Shown one piece after another: positions 1-7,359 of a stretch of 33,318 nt of DNA (positions within the stretch are counted from its first letter, which is position 1; each line of letters opens with the position of its first letter). The position numbers and the translations under genes were made by a program. The notes beneath the pieces are model-generated. The model did no database searches, was not told the origin of the DNA, and saw only the letters and a program-made list of their open reading frames with translations. The stretch is from an uncultured Alphaproteobacteria bacterium (GTDB taxonomy: Bacteria; Pseudomonadota; Alphaproteobacteria; UBA11222). The stretch is from assembly GCA_947258435.1 (NCBI GenBank), contig CAMYID010000022.1:234961-268278 (forward strand), given 5' to 3'.

Positions 1-370
1 GCTGGCGCAGATGTGCCCGGATGCGCGCCAACAGCACCCCGAACCGGAAGGGTTTGACAACATAGTCATTCGCCCCCGATTCCAGCCCCAGAATCGTGTC
101 GGCTTCCGAATCGGCGCCCGTCAGCATGATAATGGGGCATTTTACCCCCTGTTTGCGCATCATGCGGCAGGCCTCACGCCCGTCCATATCGGGCAGCCCG
201 ACATCAAGCAGCACAAGATCGGCCCGCTCCTGCCGCAACAATCCGATCCCCTCTTTCGCATTGCCCGCGATCCGGGTCGTGAACTCTTCATGCAAATTCA
301 ATTGCTCGGATAGGGACTCACCGAGCGCCTGATCATCATCTACAATCACTATGTGTTTTTCAGCCCGCAT
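1..370 (-). CDS. Response regulator, OmpR/PhoB-like receiver domain (partial)
   Basis: The gene runs off the left edge of the window; 123 residues are visible from an ATG at 370. They form a complete CheY-like receiver domain: acidic cluster Asp11-Asp12-Asp13, phospho-acceptor Asp56 in an LLLDVGLPDMDG context, conserved Thr84 in MLTGAD, and Lys106 in the VVKPF switch motif. The last visible residues (LLARIRAHLRQ) are the linker usual before an OmpR-type winged-helix DNA-binding domain, which would lie outside the window. It would therefore be the transcription-factor half of a two-component system. It is divergent from ribA. No histidine kinase is visible. The receiver assignment is secure; the OmpR subfamily is inferred from the linker. 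Confidence 0.9.
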   Translation of the reverse strand, partial: MRAEKHIVIVDDDQALGESLSEQLNLHEEFTTRIAGNAKEGIGLLRQERADLVLLDVGLPDMDGREACRMMRKQGVKCPIIMLTGADSEADTILGLESGANDYVVKPFRFGVLLARIRAHLRQ

Positions 371-440
371 CGGTATGGTCCTGATCTGATCCGCTTTCTG
401 GTTTTTGACACTGCATTTATGACGTCTGAATCATGACTCA

Positions 441-529
441 CTTTAGCATGTTACCCCTGCCGTGCCTGCCCGGACGATCCCGCCTGGCAACGTTCCGGCC
501 TGTTATGGCGCGCATAAGCCATGCTAAGG
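441..529. other. Possible multibranched RNA fold in the response regulator/ribA divergent region
   Basis: A 10-bp closing stem (441-450 with 520-529, one G-U wobble) surrounds two smaller hairpins: CCGGACG pairing with CGTTCCGG (one bulged T), and TTATG/CATAA at 503-517. This would give a three-way junction. It lies in the 273-bp divergent spacer. I see no match to the FMN riboswitch core, which might be expected ahead of a riboflavin gene. It may be a leader structure for either gene or chance. Confidence 0.3.
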
Positions 530-643
530 CATATGTATATCGGGATACCGGTCGCAAAAGACCGAAAATCGGGGGTGGTGGCTCAAATCTGCGTGAGGTT
601 GCCGGCATCAGAGCCGGTTTTGAGGGGAAAGGTAGCAAACAGC

Positions 644-1762
644 GTGTCTGACTTATCAGCATTTGTCGCGGTCGATCGTGCGATCGGCGAGTTTCGCCGC
701 GCCATACCCGTCATGATCATCGATCCCGCATTGCCCGAAACGGGCTGGATCGCACTGCCGGCGGAACTTGCGCAGGACGCCGCGCTTGCCGCGCTGAACC
801 GCTGGGGCAAGGCCGTGCCGCAGCTTGTGCTGACCCATAACCGCGCCCGGACATTGAAGATCCGTCTCTATACGCCTGAAATCGTGCTGTTGCCGCAGCC
901 GCAATGGCGCGATGCAAGGGCTGCGCGGGAAATAGCCGATCCCGCGCGTGATCTCGAGCATCCGCTGCGTGGTCCTTTCACCGCCGAACGCGATCTGCGG
1001 GGGAACGGGTGGAAGGCGGCGGTCAAACTTGCCAAGCTGGCGCAACTGTTGCCGGCGGCGCTGGTGGTGCGATTGCCAGATATGGGGCCTGCCGAGAGGC
1101 GGGCGTTTCTGCAAGCGCATGATCTGCTATGCGTCGGCGCGGATGCAATTCTTGACTATGACGTCGCGGCGGCCGGCGCGCTGGTTCAGGTGACGGGTGC
1201 GCGGGTACCGCTTGCAGGGGCGGAGAATACGCGGCTTGTCGCCTTTCGGCCGGCCGATGGCGGGATCGAGCATCTGGCGATTATCATTGGCGATCCAGAG
1301 CGCGGCGCGCCGGTTCTGGCGCGCCTGCATTCGGAATGTTTTACCGGCGATCTGATTGGTTCGCTGAAATGCGATTGCGGCGAGCAGCTGCGTGGCGCAA
1401 TCGCCCAGATCGGCGAGGAAGGCAGCGGTGTCCTGCTTTATCTTGCACAGGAAGGGCGCGGGATCGGCCTGATCAACAAGTTGCGCGCCTATGGGCTGCA
1501 GGATCAGGGATTCGATACCAATGAGGCGAATGAGCGGCTTGGTTTTGAAGTTGATGAAAGGGTGTTCCTGCCCGCTGCGCGGATGCTCCGGCTACTGGGT
1601 TTTTCGCAGGTCAGGCTGATGACAAATAATCCCGACAAGGTCGAAGGCCTCGAACGGCTTGGCATCGATGTGGTCGAACGGGTTCCCCACAAATTCCCCT
1701 CAAACGAACATAACCGTTTCTATCTCTCCACCAAGCGCGACAAGAGCGGCCATCTGCTCTGA
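644..1762 (+). CDS. ribA: GTP cyclohydrolase II with a degenerate RibB-like N-terminal domain
   Basis: The C-terminal half (from about residue 195) is a clear GTP cyclohydrolase II, the first step of riboflavin synthesis, which opens the GTP imidazole ring and releases formate and pyrophosphate. The zinc ligands are Cys232, Cys243 and Cys245, in SECFTGD and LKCDCG contexts. They are followed by the EGRGIGL and TNNPDKVEGL family motifs. The first ~190 residues resemble DHBP synthase in outline (an AIGEFRRAIPVMIID opening, then AAVKLAKLAQLLPAALV near 125-141) but lack its acidic DDEDRENEGD active site, so this is not a working RibBA fusion. I chose the GTG at 644, behind a GAGGGGAAAGG stretch, because the frame upstream shows no family similarity; it gives 372 residues. 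Confidence is high for RibA and moderate for the start. Confidence 0.9.
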   Translation: MSDLSAFVAVDRAIGEFRRAIPVMIIDPALPETGWIALPAELAQDAALAALNRWGKAVPQLVLTHNRARTLKIRLYTPEIVLLPQPQWRDARAAREIADPARDLEHPLRGPFTAERDLRGNGWKAAVKLAKLAQLLPAALVVRLPDMGPAERRAFLQAHDLLCVGADAILDYDVAAAGALVQVTGARVPLAGAENTRLVAFRPADGGIEHLAIIIGDPERGAPVLARLHSECFTGDLIGSLKCDCGEQLRGAIAQIGEEGSGVLLYLAQEGRGIGLINKLRAYGLQDQGFDTNEANERLGFEVDERVFLPAARMLRLLGFSQVRLMTNNPDKVEGLERLGIDVVERVPHKFPSNEHNRFYLSTKRDKSGHLL

Positions 1763-1791
1763 ACATTTTGTGGCGCGATCTTCCGCACACA

Positions 1792-1806
1792 GTTGCAATT
1801 TGCAAC
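1792..1806. promoter_or_regulatory. Perfect 15-bp palindrome, operator-like, upstream of the acyl-CoA synthetase
   Basis: GTTGCAA and TTGCAAC flank a single T, giving a perfect inverted repeat in the 166-bp gap between ribA and the acyl-CoA synthetase, 122 bp before that gene's ATG. The size and symmetry suit a dimeric repressor such as a TetR or GntR protein. No regulator gene lies next to it, so the binding protein is unknown. Confidence 0.35.
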
Positions 1807-1928
1807 GCGCTTCAGGCATTGGCGTCGGCGCAAATGCCGCTTATGTTGTTGCAAAAGCGGTCCGGAAAGGTCCGAAAAGGCCTGAAATGGAAAGCCGGCC
1901 AGAATATAAGCGGTGAGTGAGGAAACAA

Positions 1929-3470
1929 ATGCATGTAACGGTACAGGCGCAGAATAAACCCGAGCATATCGCCATGATCATGGCACGCAGCGGGGAGACG
2001 GTGACCTATGGCGAGCTTGAGGCGCGCTCCAATCAGGGGGCGCAGCTATTTCGTTCGCTTGGACTGAAGCGCGGTGACGGGGTCGCCATGTTCATGGAGA
2101 ATAACCGCCACTTCATGGAAATTTTCTGGGCGGCGCAACGCAGCGGCCTTTACCTCACGCCGATCAGTTCGCGTCTAACCGCGGGCGAGGTTGCCTATAT
2201 CGTGCAGGATTGCGGCGCGAAAGTGTTTGTTTCCTCGACCGAAAAGGGGTCGGTGGCCGAAGAAGTCGTGGCGCAGGTTCCCGGCGTCGAGGCCTTTTAT
2301 TCGGTCAACGGGGTGGTGCCCGGTTTCCAGTCTTATGAAGAGGCTATTGCCGCGCAGCCGGCTGAACGGATCGCAGATGAAAGCGGCGGCGATGTGATGT
2401 TGTATTCCTCGGGCACGACCGGGCGGCCCAAGGGTGTGCGGCGCAATCTGCCCGACGTATCGATTGATGCGGAAGTGCCGGTTGTCGCATTGCTGCGCGG
2501 CCTGTTCGGCTTTAACGAGGAAACCGTCTATCTGTCCCCCGCCCCGCTTTACCATGCCGCGCCGATCGCCTATTGCGGCGCTATTCAGCGGATGGGTGGC
2601 ACCATTGTGATTATGGAGGATTTCGACGCGGAACAGGCGCTTGCCAATATCGAGAAATTCAGGATTACCCACAGCCAGTGGGTGCCCACCATGTTCGTGC
2701 GTATGCTGAAGCTGCCTGAAGAGGTGCGGAGCAGATATGATCTGTCCTCGCATGTCTTCGCCATTCACGCCGCCGCACCTTGCCCCAAGAAGACAAAGGA
2801 GGATCTGCTCGAATGGTGGGGGCCCATCGTGCATGAATATTATGGCGGTTCCGAAGGTAACGGGATCACCTATGCATCGCCACAGGACTGGCTGAGCCAT
2901 AAGGGCACGGTCGGGCGCGCCTTGTTGGGCGAAATCAAGATTCTCGACGATGAAGGAAATCTGTTGCCGCAGGGTGAGGCTGGGACGATCTATTTCGCCG
3001 ACGGTCCGGAATTCACCTATCACAATGATCCCAAGAAGACCGCCGAATCGCGCAACGACAAGGGTTGGTCGACGCTTGGCGATATCGGCTATCTTGACGA
3101 GGACGGGTTCCTCTATCTCACCGACCGCAAGGCTTATATGATTATTTCGGGCGGTGTGAATATCTATCCTCAGGAGACGGAGGATATTCTGATCACCCAT
3201 CCGAAAGTCGCCGACGCGGCGGTGATCGGCGTGCCGAATGAGGATTTCGGCGAGGAGGTGAAGGCCGTTGTACAGCCCATGAATATGGCCGAGGCGGGCC
3301 CCGAGCTGGAGCATGAGCTGATCGCTTTCTGCAAGCAGAATCTGTCCGCGATCAAAGCGCCACGAAGTGTCGATTTCGAGGCCGAATTGCCGCGCCATCC
3401 GACCGGCAAGCTCTATAAGCGGCTGCTGAAAGACCGCTATTGGGGCAATAAGGATTCGCGCATCGTCTAG
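1929..3470 (+). CDS. Acyl-CoA synthetase (AMP-forming, ANL superfamily)
   Basis: It activates a carboxylic acid, probably a fatty acid, to its CoA thioester through an acyl-adenylate. The 513 residues carry the full set of family motifs: P-loop YSSGTTGRPKG at 159-169, the YYGGSEGNG adenine-site motif in the middle, GDIGYLDEDGFLYLTDR before the hinge, SGGVNIYPQE after it, and the C-terminal catalytic lysine in PTGK (about Lys494). The length is normal for the family. A GTG at 1917 is in frame, but the ATG at 1929 has AGGA seven bases upstream and is preferred. The gene stands alone on the plus strand; the purU remnant converges on it. Substrate specificity cannot be read from sequence. Confidence 0.9.
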   Translation: MHVTVQAQNKPEHIAMIMARSGETVTYGELEARSNQGAQLFRSLGLKRGDGVAMFMENNRHFMEIFWAAQRSGLYLTPISSRLTAGEVAYIVQDCGAKVFVSSTEKGSVAEEVVAQVPGVEAFYSVNGVVPGFQSYEEAIAAQPAERIADESGGDVMLYSSGTTGRPKGVRRNLPDVSIDAEVPVVALLRGLFGFNEETVYLSPAPLYHAAPIAYCGAIQRMGGTIVIMEDFDAEQALANIEKFRITHSQWVPTMFVRMLKLPEEVRSRYDLSSHVFAIHAAAPCPKKTKEDLLEWWGPIVHEYYGGSEGNGITYASPQDWLSHKGTVGRALLGEIKILDDEGNLLPQGEAGTIYFADGPEFTYHNDPKKTAESRNDKGWSTLGDIGYLDEDGFLYLTDRKAYMIISGGVNIYPQETEDILITHPKVADAAVIGVPNEDFGEEVKAVVQPMNMAEAGPELEHELIAFCKQNLSAIKAPRSVDFEAELPRHPTGKLYKRLLKDRYWGNKDSRIV

Positions 3471-3522
3471 GGTCGGTGCCCGCGGGGCTGGGGCAGGGGG
3501 CGACCGGGTATGACCACCCTTC

Positions 3523-4119
3523 CCTGCCGGCAAGCTCGGCGCATAATTCGGGCGATAAAATCTGCATATAGCGCGCCAGCACCACAAATTCCGCGCCGCT
3601 TTCGTCGATGATGTCGCGTAGCTGCGCTTCGGCCGCGGGTTTTGTCTCGGCGGTGACCGGAATATGGAAAAACGGAATATCGTGCCATTCGGCAAGCGGG
3701 GCGAGATCGGTATGGTTTGATATGATGGCGGGAATATCTATCGGCAACGTGCCGGTTCTGTAGCGATACAGCAAATCATTCAGGCAGTGGTCGAACCTTG
3801 AGACAAGCAGCAACATGGCGGGCCTGGCGGTTGCATCGTGCAATTGCCATTGCATGGCGAATCGGTCGGCAATCGCGGAAAATGCCGCGGTGAAAGCGGC
3901 GCGCGAAAATCCGTTCTTGCCGGTTTTCCTGTCCCCCATCGTCTCAAAACGCGTCCGCATGAAAAAGCGTCGGGTATCGGGATCGCCGAAATGATGTGAG
4001 TTTGTGATAAATAATCCCGCATCGGCGAGCGCTCCGGCAACTGCCGCCACAACGCCCAGCTTGTCCGGACAGGAAATCGTCAGGATATACGCGCTATTGT
4101 CCGTCGTCGTAAAACCTCG
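3523..4119 (-). pseudogene. purU: Remnant of formyltetrahydrofolate deformylase
   Basis: The reading frame matches PurU from its N-terminal ACT domain (YILTISCPDKLGVVAAVAGA, then the FGDPDTRRFFMR motif) through DIPAIISNHTDLAPLAEWHDIPFFHIPV to VVLARYMQILSPELCAELAGR. Both ends are broken. A TAG stop closes the frame at 4120-4122 and no ATG, GTG or TTG lies before the conserved N-terminus; two ACG codons sit 4 and 7 bases after a GAGG Shine-Dalgarno, as expected if the ATG mutated to ACG. Homology stops near 3523, so the NIHHSFLP segment and catalytic Asp (about 100 C-terminal residues) are missing, and the frame runs on into unrelated sequence. PurU normally releases formate for purine synthesis and balances one-carbon folates; this copy should be dead. 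Confidence 0.85.
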
Positions 4120-4158
4120 CTACAAACAAGGACGGGCCCTGTTATTCCGGTTGCTGCG

Positions 4159-4524
4159 GTGACAGATGCCACGGCCTTCATTAATCTGGATGCCATGATG
4201 AAGAAAGCAATGAAATCGCCCCCGCGTGGTCCTGGCCGGATATTGTTCGAGGATTTTCTCGCGCCGCGTGGGATCACACCGTTGCAATTCGGCGGCAAGC
4301 TGGATTTCAGCCAGCGCGAGATGGATGCGCTGTTATCGGGTGACAGGCGTGTGGATGCGGAGCTTGCGCGCAAATTCGCCGAGATTCTGGGGACCAGCGT
4401 GGATTTCTGGCTGCATCTTCAGGCACAGGCAGACAGCTATGAAGCGCGGCAGCAGAATACCGAACCGCCCCGCCTCGTGCTTGACAAGACGGGGATACCC
4501 AACCCATTTAATCTGCTCAGATAA
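4159..4524 (+). CDS. Orphan HigA-type antitoxin / XRE-family regulator
   Basis: The protein matches the HigA (VapI) family of helix-turn-helix antitoxins: an MKSPPRGPGRILFEDFLAP opening, a helix-turn-helix around residues 38-75, and the hallmark GTSVDFWLHLQAQAD. Such proteins repress their own promoter and neutralise a HigB RNase. No HigB-like frame is present on either strand beside it, so it is an orphan. It may act only as a transcription factor, or be what is left of a module. The GTG at 4159 gives 121 residues; the ATG at 4195 is an equally plausible start nearer the conserved region, and neither has a convincing ribosome binding site. It lies just before fabG, where alphaproteobacteria often have fabD. 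The family call is firm. Confidence 0.8.
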   Translation: MTDATAFINLDAMMKKAMKSPPRGPGRILFEDFLAPRGITPLQFGGKLDFSQREMDALLSGDRRVDAELARKFAEILGTSVDFWLHLQAQADSYEARQQNTEPPRLVLDKTGIPNPFNLLR

Positions 4525-4578
4525 TCGGACGGTCTGCTGAAATGGTTTTCGCCGGGCACGCTTCAGGGAGAAAGTTGT

Positions 4579-5316
4579 ATGTTTAAGCTGGACGGGAAAT
4601 CGGCGCTTGTGACCGGCGCGAGTGGTGGCATTGGCGGCGCGATCGCCCGCCAGCTGCATGGTCAGGGCGCGACCGTCGGCCTGTCGGGAACCCGCCGCGA
4701 CGCACTTGAGGAACTTGCGGCCTCGCTTGGCGAGCGCGCCCATATACTGCCTTGCGATCTGGGTGATGGGGATGCGGTTGCGGAATTGCCGAAGGCCGCG
4801 GAGGCCGCGCTCGGTCAGATCGATATTCTGGTCAATAATGCCGGTCTCACCCGCGATAATCTGTTCATGCGCATGAAGGATGAGGAATGGGACACGGTGC
4901 TGGCGGTCAATCTGACTTCTGCCTTCAAGCTGTCGCGCTCCGTGCTGCGGGGCATGATGAAGCGCCGTTTCGGTCGCATCATCGGCATCAGCTCCGTGGT
5001 GGGTGTGACAGGTAATCCGGGGCAGGGAAATTACGCCGCCTCCAAGGCAGGGATGATCGGCATGACCAAATCGCTGGCCCAGGAAGTGGCAAGCCGTGGT
5101 ATTACGGTGAATTGTGTCGCGCCGGGCATGATCAAGACGGCGATGACCGATGCCCTTGACGAGGGGCAGCAGGCGCGGTTGCTTGAGGCGATTCCGGCGG
5201 GCCGGCTTGGGGTCAGCGAAGATATCGCATCCGCAGTTCTGTATCTGGCGAGCGAGGAAGCGGCCTATGTCACCGGACAGACCCTGCATGTCAATGGCGG
5301 CATGGCGATGATTTGA
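4579..5316 (+). CDS. fabG: 3-oxoacyl-[acyl-carrier-protein] reductase
   Basis: FabG uses NADPH to reduce 3-ketoacyl-ACP in each fatty-acid elongation cycle. It is a classical short-chain dehydrogenase of 245 residues with the cofactor motif TGASGGIG at 12-19, NNAG at 86-89, and catalytic Asn111, Ser139, Tyr152 and Lys156. The C-terminal VTGQTLHVNGGMAM segment is typical of FabG rather than other SDRs. The ATG at 4579 has GGAG nine bases upstream. It leads the fatty-acid cluster: acpP follows after 170 bp and fabF after that. fabD, the usual upstream partner, is not here. Confidence 0.95.
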   Translation: MFKLDGKSALVTGASGGIGGAIARQLHGQGATVGLSGTRRDALEELAASLGERAHILPCDLGDGDAVAELPKAAEAALGQIDILVNNAGLTRDNLFMRMKDEEWDTVLAVNLTSAFKLSRSVLRGMMKRRFGRIIGISSVVGVTGNPGQGNYAASKAGMIGMTKSLAQEVASRGITVNCVAPGMIKTAMTDALDEGQQARLLEAIPAGRLGVSEDIASAVLYLASEEAAYVTGQTLHVNGGMAMI

Positions 5317-5486
5317 AATCGCTTGCAGAAATTTTAATTATATCAAATGGTTAGAGGGCTATCTGTCGAATTGTCAGCCGAACTAGCCATCGCTGCGAAA
5401 GTATGATAGGTGCTCAGCCGAGCCAATCAAAACAATGCGGTTCCCGGAATCGGGCATCGCGGGAGCCAGAAAAAGGGCAAGAAATT

Positions 5487-5720
5487 ATGAGCGAAGTCGC
5501 GGATGCCGTAAAAAAGATCGTGGTCGAGCATTTGGGGGTCGAGCCCGAAAAAGTCGTCGAAAATGCAAGCTTTATTGACGATCTGGGCGCTGACAGCCTG
5601 GATACGGTCGAGCTTGTGATGGCATTTGAAGAAGAATTCGGCGTGGAAATCCCCGATGATGCGGCCGAGGAAATTCAGACCGTCCAGGACGCGATCAAGT
5701 TCCTGGAATCCGCGAAATAA
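5487..5720 (+). CDS. acpP: Acyl carrier protein
   Basis: This small acidic protein of 77 residues carries growing acyl chains on a 4'-phosphopantetheine arm attached to Ser37, in the [20 protein letters not shown] signature. Length and charge are exactly those of type II AcpP. The ATG at 5487 is chosen because upstream in-frame codons give residues foreign to the family, and an AAAAGGG stretch precedes it. It lies between fabG and fabF, the standard order. The 170-bp gap from fabG is AT-rich near 5330-5350 and may carry its own promoter, as expected for a very abundant protein. Confidence 0.97.
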   Translation: MSEVADAVKKIVVEHLGVEPEKVVENASFIDDLGADSLDTVELVMAFEEEFGVEIPDDAAEEIQTVQDAIKFLESAK

Positions 5721-6080
5721 TTCAGACATCAAACCGGCCCGGGACAGACGTTCCGGGGGGTGAGTTCACCGATTTGCGGGGTGGCTGGCGCTACCCCGCG
5801 CCCGTCGGCCCCACTTCCGTCATCCCGCTCCCGTCTCATGGCGGCCGGTTCTTGCCGATCGTGCCCTTATGGCCGCGCAGGCGGATTTCCGGTGGAAAGA
5901 CTGGCAATTTGGCATCTGAATTGGGGAAGTAGGGTGGAAATCTGCCATAATTGCGGAATAATGTGCCCGCCAAAGTTAATGCGCCCACCGAAATTTGTAT
6001 AATTTGGGGCATTTGCGGTGCGCGATCAGTTTGCGGTGCGCACTCAGCGAGCCGCGTTGGGCCTGCCAGGAGGACATTTC
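5721..6080. other. 360-bp spacer between acpP and fabF
   Basis: I see no gene here. Just after acpP, CCCGGGA at 5738-5744 can pair with TTCCGGG at 5751-5757 (one G-T pair), but no T-run follows, so it is at best a weak terminator or an mRNA end-stabilising hairpin. The stretch around 5945-6010 is comparatively AT-rich and could hold a promoter for fabF. An 18-bp tandem repeat at 6012-6047 lies close to the fabF ribosome binding site. Confidence 0.5.
6012..6047. repeat. Two tandem 18-bp repeats in the fabF leader
   Basis: Units at 6012-6029 and 6030-6047 both begin TTTGCGGTGCGC and end TCAG, differing at 2 of 18 positions. They end 33 bp before the fabF ATG. They could be a regulator binding site or a replication-slippage duplication. 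Confidence 0.8.
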
Positions 6081-7346
6081 ATGCGACGTGTGGTTGTAAC
6101 CGGGCTCGGACTTGTAACGCCGCTGGGCGATGGTGTGGCGACGAGCTGGCAGCGTTTGCTTGCGGGGAAGAGCGGCGCCGGACCGATCACCAAATTCGAT
6201 GCATCGCCGATGGCGGCCCGGATCGCCTGCGAAGTGCCTCGCGGCGACGGGGCCGATGGAACCTTTAACGCCGACACCTATATGCCGCCCAAGGAACAGC
6301 GGCGCGTCGATGATTTCATCCTTTACGGAATGGCGGCCGCAAAGCAGGCGATTGCGGATTCCGGCTGGGAACCGCAAAGCGAGGAGGAACGTTACCGTGC
6401 CGGTGTAATGATCGGTTCGGGGATCGGCGGACTGCCCGGGATCGAGGAAGCCTCGATCGATCTGGCCGCGCGCGGTCCGCGACGGGTCAGCCCGTTTTTC
6501 ATTACCGGCCGGCTGATCAATCTGGTCTCGGGCAATGTCTCGATTGAATATGGGCTGAAAGGCCCCAACCATGCGGTGGTAACAGCCTGTTCCACCGGTG
6601 CGCATGCGATCGGCGATGCGGCGCGGCTTATCCAGTATGACGATGCCGACATTATGGTGGCAGGTGGTGCGGAAGCGACGATCTGCCCGATCGGCATTGC
6701 CGGTTTCGCCGCCTGCAAGGCGCTGAGCACCAGTTTCAACGAAACGCCGGAAAAGGCGTCGCGTCCCTATGATGTGGACCGTGACGGCTTTGTCATGGGT
6801 GAGGGCGCGGGGATCGTCGTGCTGGAAGAGCTTGAACACGCCAAAGCGCGCGGCGCGAAAATCTATGCTGAAATTGTGGGCTATGGGCTGAGCGGCGATG
6901 CCTATCATATCACCGCCCCTGAAGAGACCGGTGATGGCGGGTTCCGGGCGATGAAGATGGCGTTGAAAAAGGCCGGGATCGACCCGACGGACGTGCATTA
7001 TGTGAATGCCCATGGCACCTCCACCCCGCTTGGCGATGAGATCGAACTGGGTGCTGTGGCGCGGCTGTTCGGTAATGCGGCCGCGGATCTGACCATGTCG
7101 TCGACGAAGAGCTCGGTCGGTCATTTGCTGGGTGCCGCCGGTGCGGTTGAGGCGATTTTTTCAATTCTGGCCATGCGTGATAATGTGGCGCCGCCGACCA
7201 TCAATCTCGACAACCCGTCCGTGGAAACGCCGATCGATCTGGCGGCCAATGCACCGCGGGAGAAAACTATCGAAACGGTGCTGTCGAACAGTTTCGGCTT
7301 TGGTGGCACCAATGCCTCACTTGTGATGAGCCGCGCGCGTCTTTAG
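6081..7346 (+). CDS. fabF: 3-oxoacyl-[acyl-carrier-protein] synthase II
   Basis: FabF condenses malonyl-ACP with acyl-ACP to elongate fatty acids and shapes the unsaturated-to-saturated balance. The 421-residue thiolase-fold protein shows the Cys-His-His triad: Cys170 in VVTACSTG, His311 in NAHGTSTPLGD, and His348 in SSVGHLLGAAGAVEA, with the C-terminal NSFGFGGTNAS gate motif. The frame is open further upstream, but the ATG at 6081 has AGGAGGA seven bases before it and gives the family N-terminus RRVVVTGLG. mltG starts 13 bp after its stop, so the two are probably co-transcribed. Confidence 0.96.
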   Translation: MRRVVVTGLGLVTPLGDGVATSWQRLLAGKSGAGPITKFDASPMAARIACEVPRGDGADGTFNADTYMPPKEQRRVDDFILYGMAAAKQAIADSGWEPQSEEERYRAGVMIGSGIGGLPGIEEASIDLAARGPRRVSPFFITGRLINLVSGNVSIEYGLKGPNHAVVTACSTGAHAIGDAARLIQYDDADIMVAGGAEATICPIGIAGFAACKALSTSFNETPEKASRPYDVDRDGFVMGEGAGIVVLEELEHAKARGAKIYAEIVGYGLSGDAYHITAPEETGDGGFRAMKMALKKAGIDPTDVHYVNAHGTSTPLGDEIELGAVARLFGNAAADLTMSSTKSSVGHLLGAAGAVEAIFSILAMRDNVAPPTINLDNPSVETPIDLAANAPREKTIETVLSNSFGFGGTNASLVMSRARL

Positions 7347-7359
7347 GGCGTCTGAATTG

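Noticed and set aside
405-433. TTGACA at 405-410 as a sigma-70 -35 box for ribA
   Set aside because: The -35 match is perfect but the sequence at the -10 distance (near 428-433) is a poor match.
441-643. FMN riboswitch ahead of ribA
   Set aside because: The conserved RFN core (GGGGCAGGGTGAAAT and its partners) is not present.
2175-3695. 506-codon open frame on the minus strand
   Set aside because: It is antisense to the acyl-CoA synthetase; the translation is rich in Arg, His and Gln with no domain, as expected for a shadow of a GC-rich gene.
4333-5289. 318-codon open frame on the minus strand
   Set aside because: It is a shadow of fabG, which has all catalytic residues.
5738-5757. Intrinsic terminator after acpP
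   Set aside because: A 7-bp hairpin exists but is followed by G, not T, so termination is doubtful.
5976-7124. 382-codon open frame on the minus strand
   Set aside because: It is a shadow of fabF; composition is Arg/His-rich and no family is seen.
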